From contig DJHM01000015.1 in the NCBI GenBank assembly GCA_002433075.1, positions 1-64,000 on the forward strand: DNA of 64,000 nt, written 5' to 3'. Position numbers and translations under genes: made by a program. The first letter of the stretch is position 1. Each line of letters opens with the position of its first letter. The notes beneath the pieces were generated by a model. That model was not told where the DNA came from, ran no database searches, and was given only the letters and a program-made list of their open reading frames with translations. Source of the DNA: Latescibacteria bacterium UBA6620 (lineage in GTDB: Bacteria; Latescibacterota; UBA2968). Below are positions 62,943 through 64,000 of this stretch, piece after piece.

Positions 62943-63788
62943 ATGATTATCGATGTCCATTCTCACGCCTGGAAGTATCCCGACCACTTCGGTGATGATT
63001 TCGTCGAGCAGGGGGCCCGTGCGTGGGGCCAGCACGGTCTCGATCTGACGGTGACTTACGAAGACTATATCCGTCAGTCGTCCGAGGAAGTCAGGACCGT
63101 CGTGTTCGGCGGGAAAGCTCGACTCAGCGGAGTATGGGTCGACGATCGCTACGTCGCAGAGTATGTGGCGCAGCGCCCGAACGACCTGATCGGCTTCCTG
63201 TCCGTCGACCCCACGCAGCCGGGGTGGAAGGAAGAACTCGAGCAGGGTCATCAGGATCTGAGCCTGAAGGGCATCAAGCTTCTATCTATGTACGCGGGCT
63301 TCAAGCCGTGCGACAGGGAACTCGATCATCTCTGGGCCTACGCAACCACTCAGGGTCTCCCCGTCCTCCTTCACACCGGAACAACCTTCGTCCGTCAAGC
63401 GCCACTCGAGTGCACGTTGCCCAGACATCTCGATGACGTTGCCATCCGATATCCCGACGTCAAGATCGTGATGGCGCATCTGTCTCATCCCTACGGAGGC
63501 GAGTGTGCGGTCACCGTTCGGAAACACCCCAACGTCTACACGGACGTCAGCGCCATCCACTATCGACCGTGGCAACTTTATAACGCCCTGATGCTCGTGC
63601 AGGAGTATGGCGTCTGGGATAAGCTGCTGTTCGGGACCGACTACCCTTTCGCCACCGTCGACAATTCGATGGAGGGGCTTCGCTCGTTGAATGAGATCGT
63701 CGAGGGCACGAATCTCCCGAGACTGAACGAGGAGGCAATCGAGGCCGTGATCTACCGGAACAGCCTCGAGCTGTTGGGACTCGACTAG
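62943..63788 (+). CDS. Amidohydrolase-family TIM-barrel hydrolase
   Basis: A 281-residue metal-dependent hydrolase of the amidohydrolase_2 (ACMSD/PDC hydrolase-like) group. IIDVHSHAW supplies the first two His, LPVLLHTGTT the next, IVMAHLSHPYGGE another, and LLFGTDYPFAT the final Asp. Likely opens a ring lactone or decarboxylates an aromatic-derived acid, but substrate is unknown. ATG 62943 begins the family motif directly. A second gene of the same type starts about 120 bases later. Confidence 0.92.
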   Translation: MIIDVHSHAWKYPDHFGDDFVEQGARAWGQHGLDLTVTYEDYIRQSSEEVRTVVFGGKARLSGVWVDDRYVAEYVAQRPNDLIGFLSVDPTQPGWKEELEQGHQDLSLKGIKLLSMYAGFKPCDRELDHLWAYATTQGLPVLLHTGTTFVRQAPLECTLPRHLDDVAIRYPDVKIVMAHLSHPYGGECAVTVRKHPNVYTDVSAIHYRPWQLYNALMLVQEYGVWDKLLFGTDYPFATVDNSMEGLRSLNEIVEGTNLPRLNEEAIEAVIYRNSLELLGLD

Positions 63789-63908
63789 TGAGAGCGGTCA
63801 TTCGTTAAACAACAGCGAGGCCCCTCGATACAAACCTGGCCTACGGCCAGGCATATTCGGAAACGCGGAATCGACCTCTAATGTCTCATCTCTAAGATTT
63901 ACTCGTAC

Positions 63909-64000
63909 ATGATCATCGACTCTCACAACCACCCTTACTACCACGGGCTCGACGCGGCAGGCGTGATCGACGAGATGGATGCGTTCGGGATCGATCTCTG
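63909..64000 (+). CDS. Amidohydrolase-family protein, 5' fragment (runs off window)
   Basis: Begins at ATG 63909 with IIDSHNHPYYHG, the metal-binding opening of an amidohydrolase_2 protein, then GVIDEMDAFGIDL. The remainder is outside the window. Probably a paralogue of the preceding gene. Confidence 0.7.
   Translation, partial: MIIDSHNHPYYHGLDAAGVIDEMDAFGIDL

Noticed and set aside
1..64000. tRNA, rRNA, CRISPR arrays, transposases, integrases or prophage genes
   Set aside because: Looked for on both strands; no cloverleaf-like segments, regular spaced repeats or recombinase motifs were recognised.

Overview
The window is a GC-rich, gene-dense stretch of bacterial chromosome from what looks like an uncultured heterotroph. 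The gene mix (three type I sulfatases, three phytanoyl-CoA dioxygenase-like genes, aldo/keto reductases, SMP-30 lactonases, enolase-superfamily and xylose-isomerase-like enzymes, SSS symporters, a GH172 gene, TRAP transporter, Rieske protein) is typical of Latescibacterota/Poribacteria-like or neighbouring FCB/PVC lineages. That placement is an inference from gene content only; there is no rRNA or tRNA here. Starts are often TTG or GTG, and many neighbours overlap by 4 bases.

Layout. 1-5.8 kb: end of a sulfatase, MFS transporter, aldo/keto reductase, a VapBC toxin-antitoxin pair, then an enolase-superfamily dehydratase with a Ldh2-type dehydrogenase. 6-15.4 kb: PhnP-like hydrolase, broken dioxygenase, aldo/keto reductase, symporter, secreted protein, sulfatase, PLP enzyme, GH172 and VOC proteins. 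15-21.8 kb: frameshifted ceramidase-like lipoprotein, MutT, MetE-like protein, isomerase, Nudix, dioxygenase, then an ECF41 sigma factor with its partner carboxymuconolactone decarboxylase-like gene and a promoter that fits the recalled ECF41 consensus exactly. 21.9-28.5 kb: DUF952, a nucleosidase, and the selenium locus. 28.5-46 kb: DNA repair glycosylase, phosphoesterase, DUF4097 protein, mannonate-dehydratase-like enzyme, symporter, lactonases, dehydrogenase, DUF3604 protein, sulfatase, exporter. 46-64 kb: TonB, TRAP transporter, PBP1A, DUF362, SDR, kinase, Rieske fusion, dioxygenase, a sigma/anti-sigma/secreted-protein operon, GguC-like protein and two amidohydrolases.

The strongest observation is the locus at 22.96-26.39 kb. 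It encodes SenB (selenosugar synthase), SenA (EgtB-like selenoneine synthase) and a divergent SelD/SenC (selenophosphate synthetase), i.e. a selenoneine pathway. The selD reading frame has an in-frame TGA exactly at the catalytic Cys/Sec position. Eleven bases downstream is a 6-bp hairpin with a GGUC loop, the spacing and loop of a bacterial SECIS, so SelD is almost certainly a selenoprotein. senB also carries one in-frame TGA (not a frameshift) between two well-conserved halves; that is either a second selenocysteine or a nonsense mutation.

Caution: at least five genes are split by 1-2 base indels, often in C/G runs, and several others have odd ends that one indel would explain. This is what residual long-read indel errors look like. 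Indels cannot create the two in-frame TGA codons described above.
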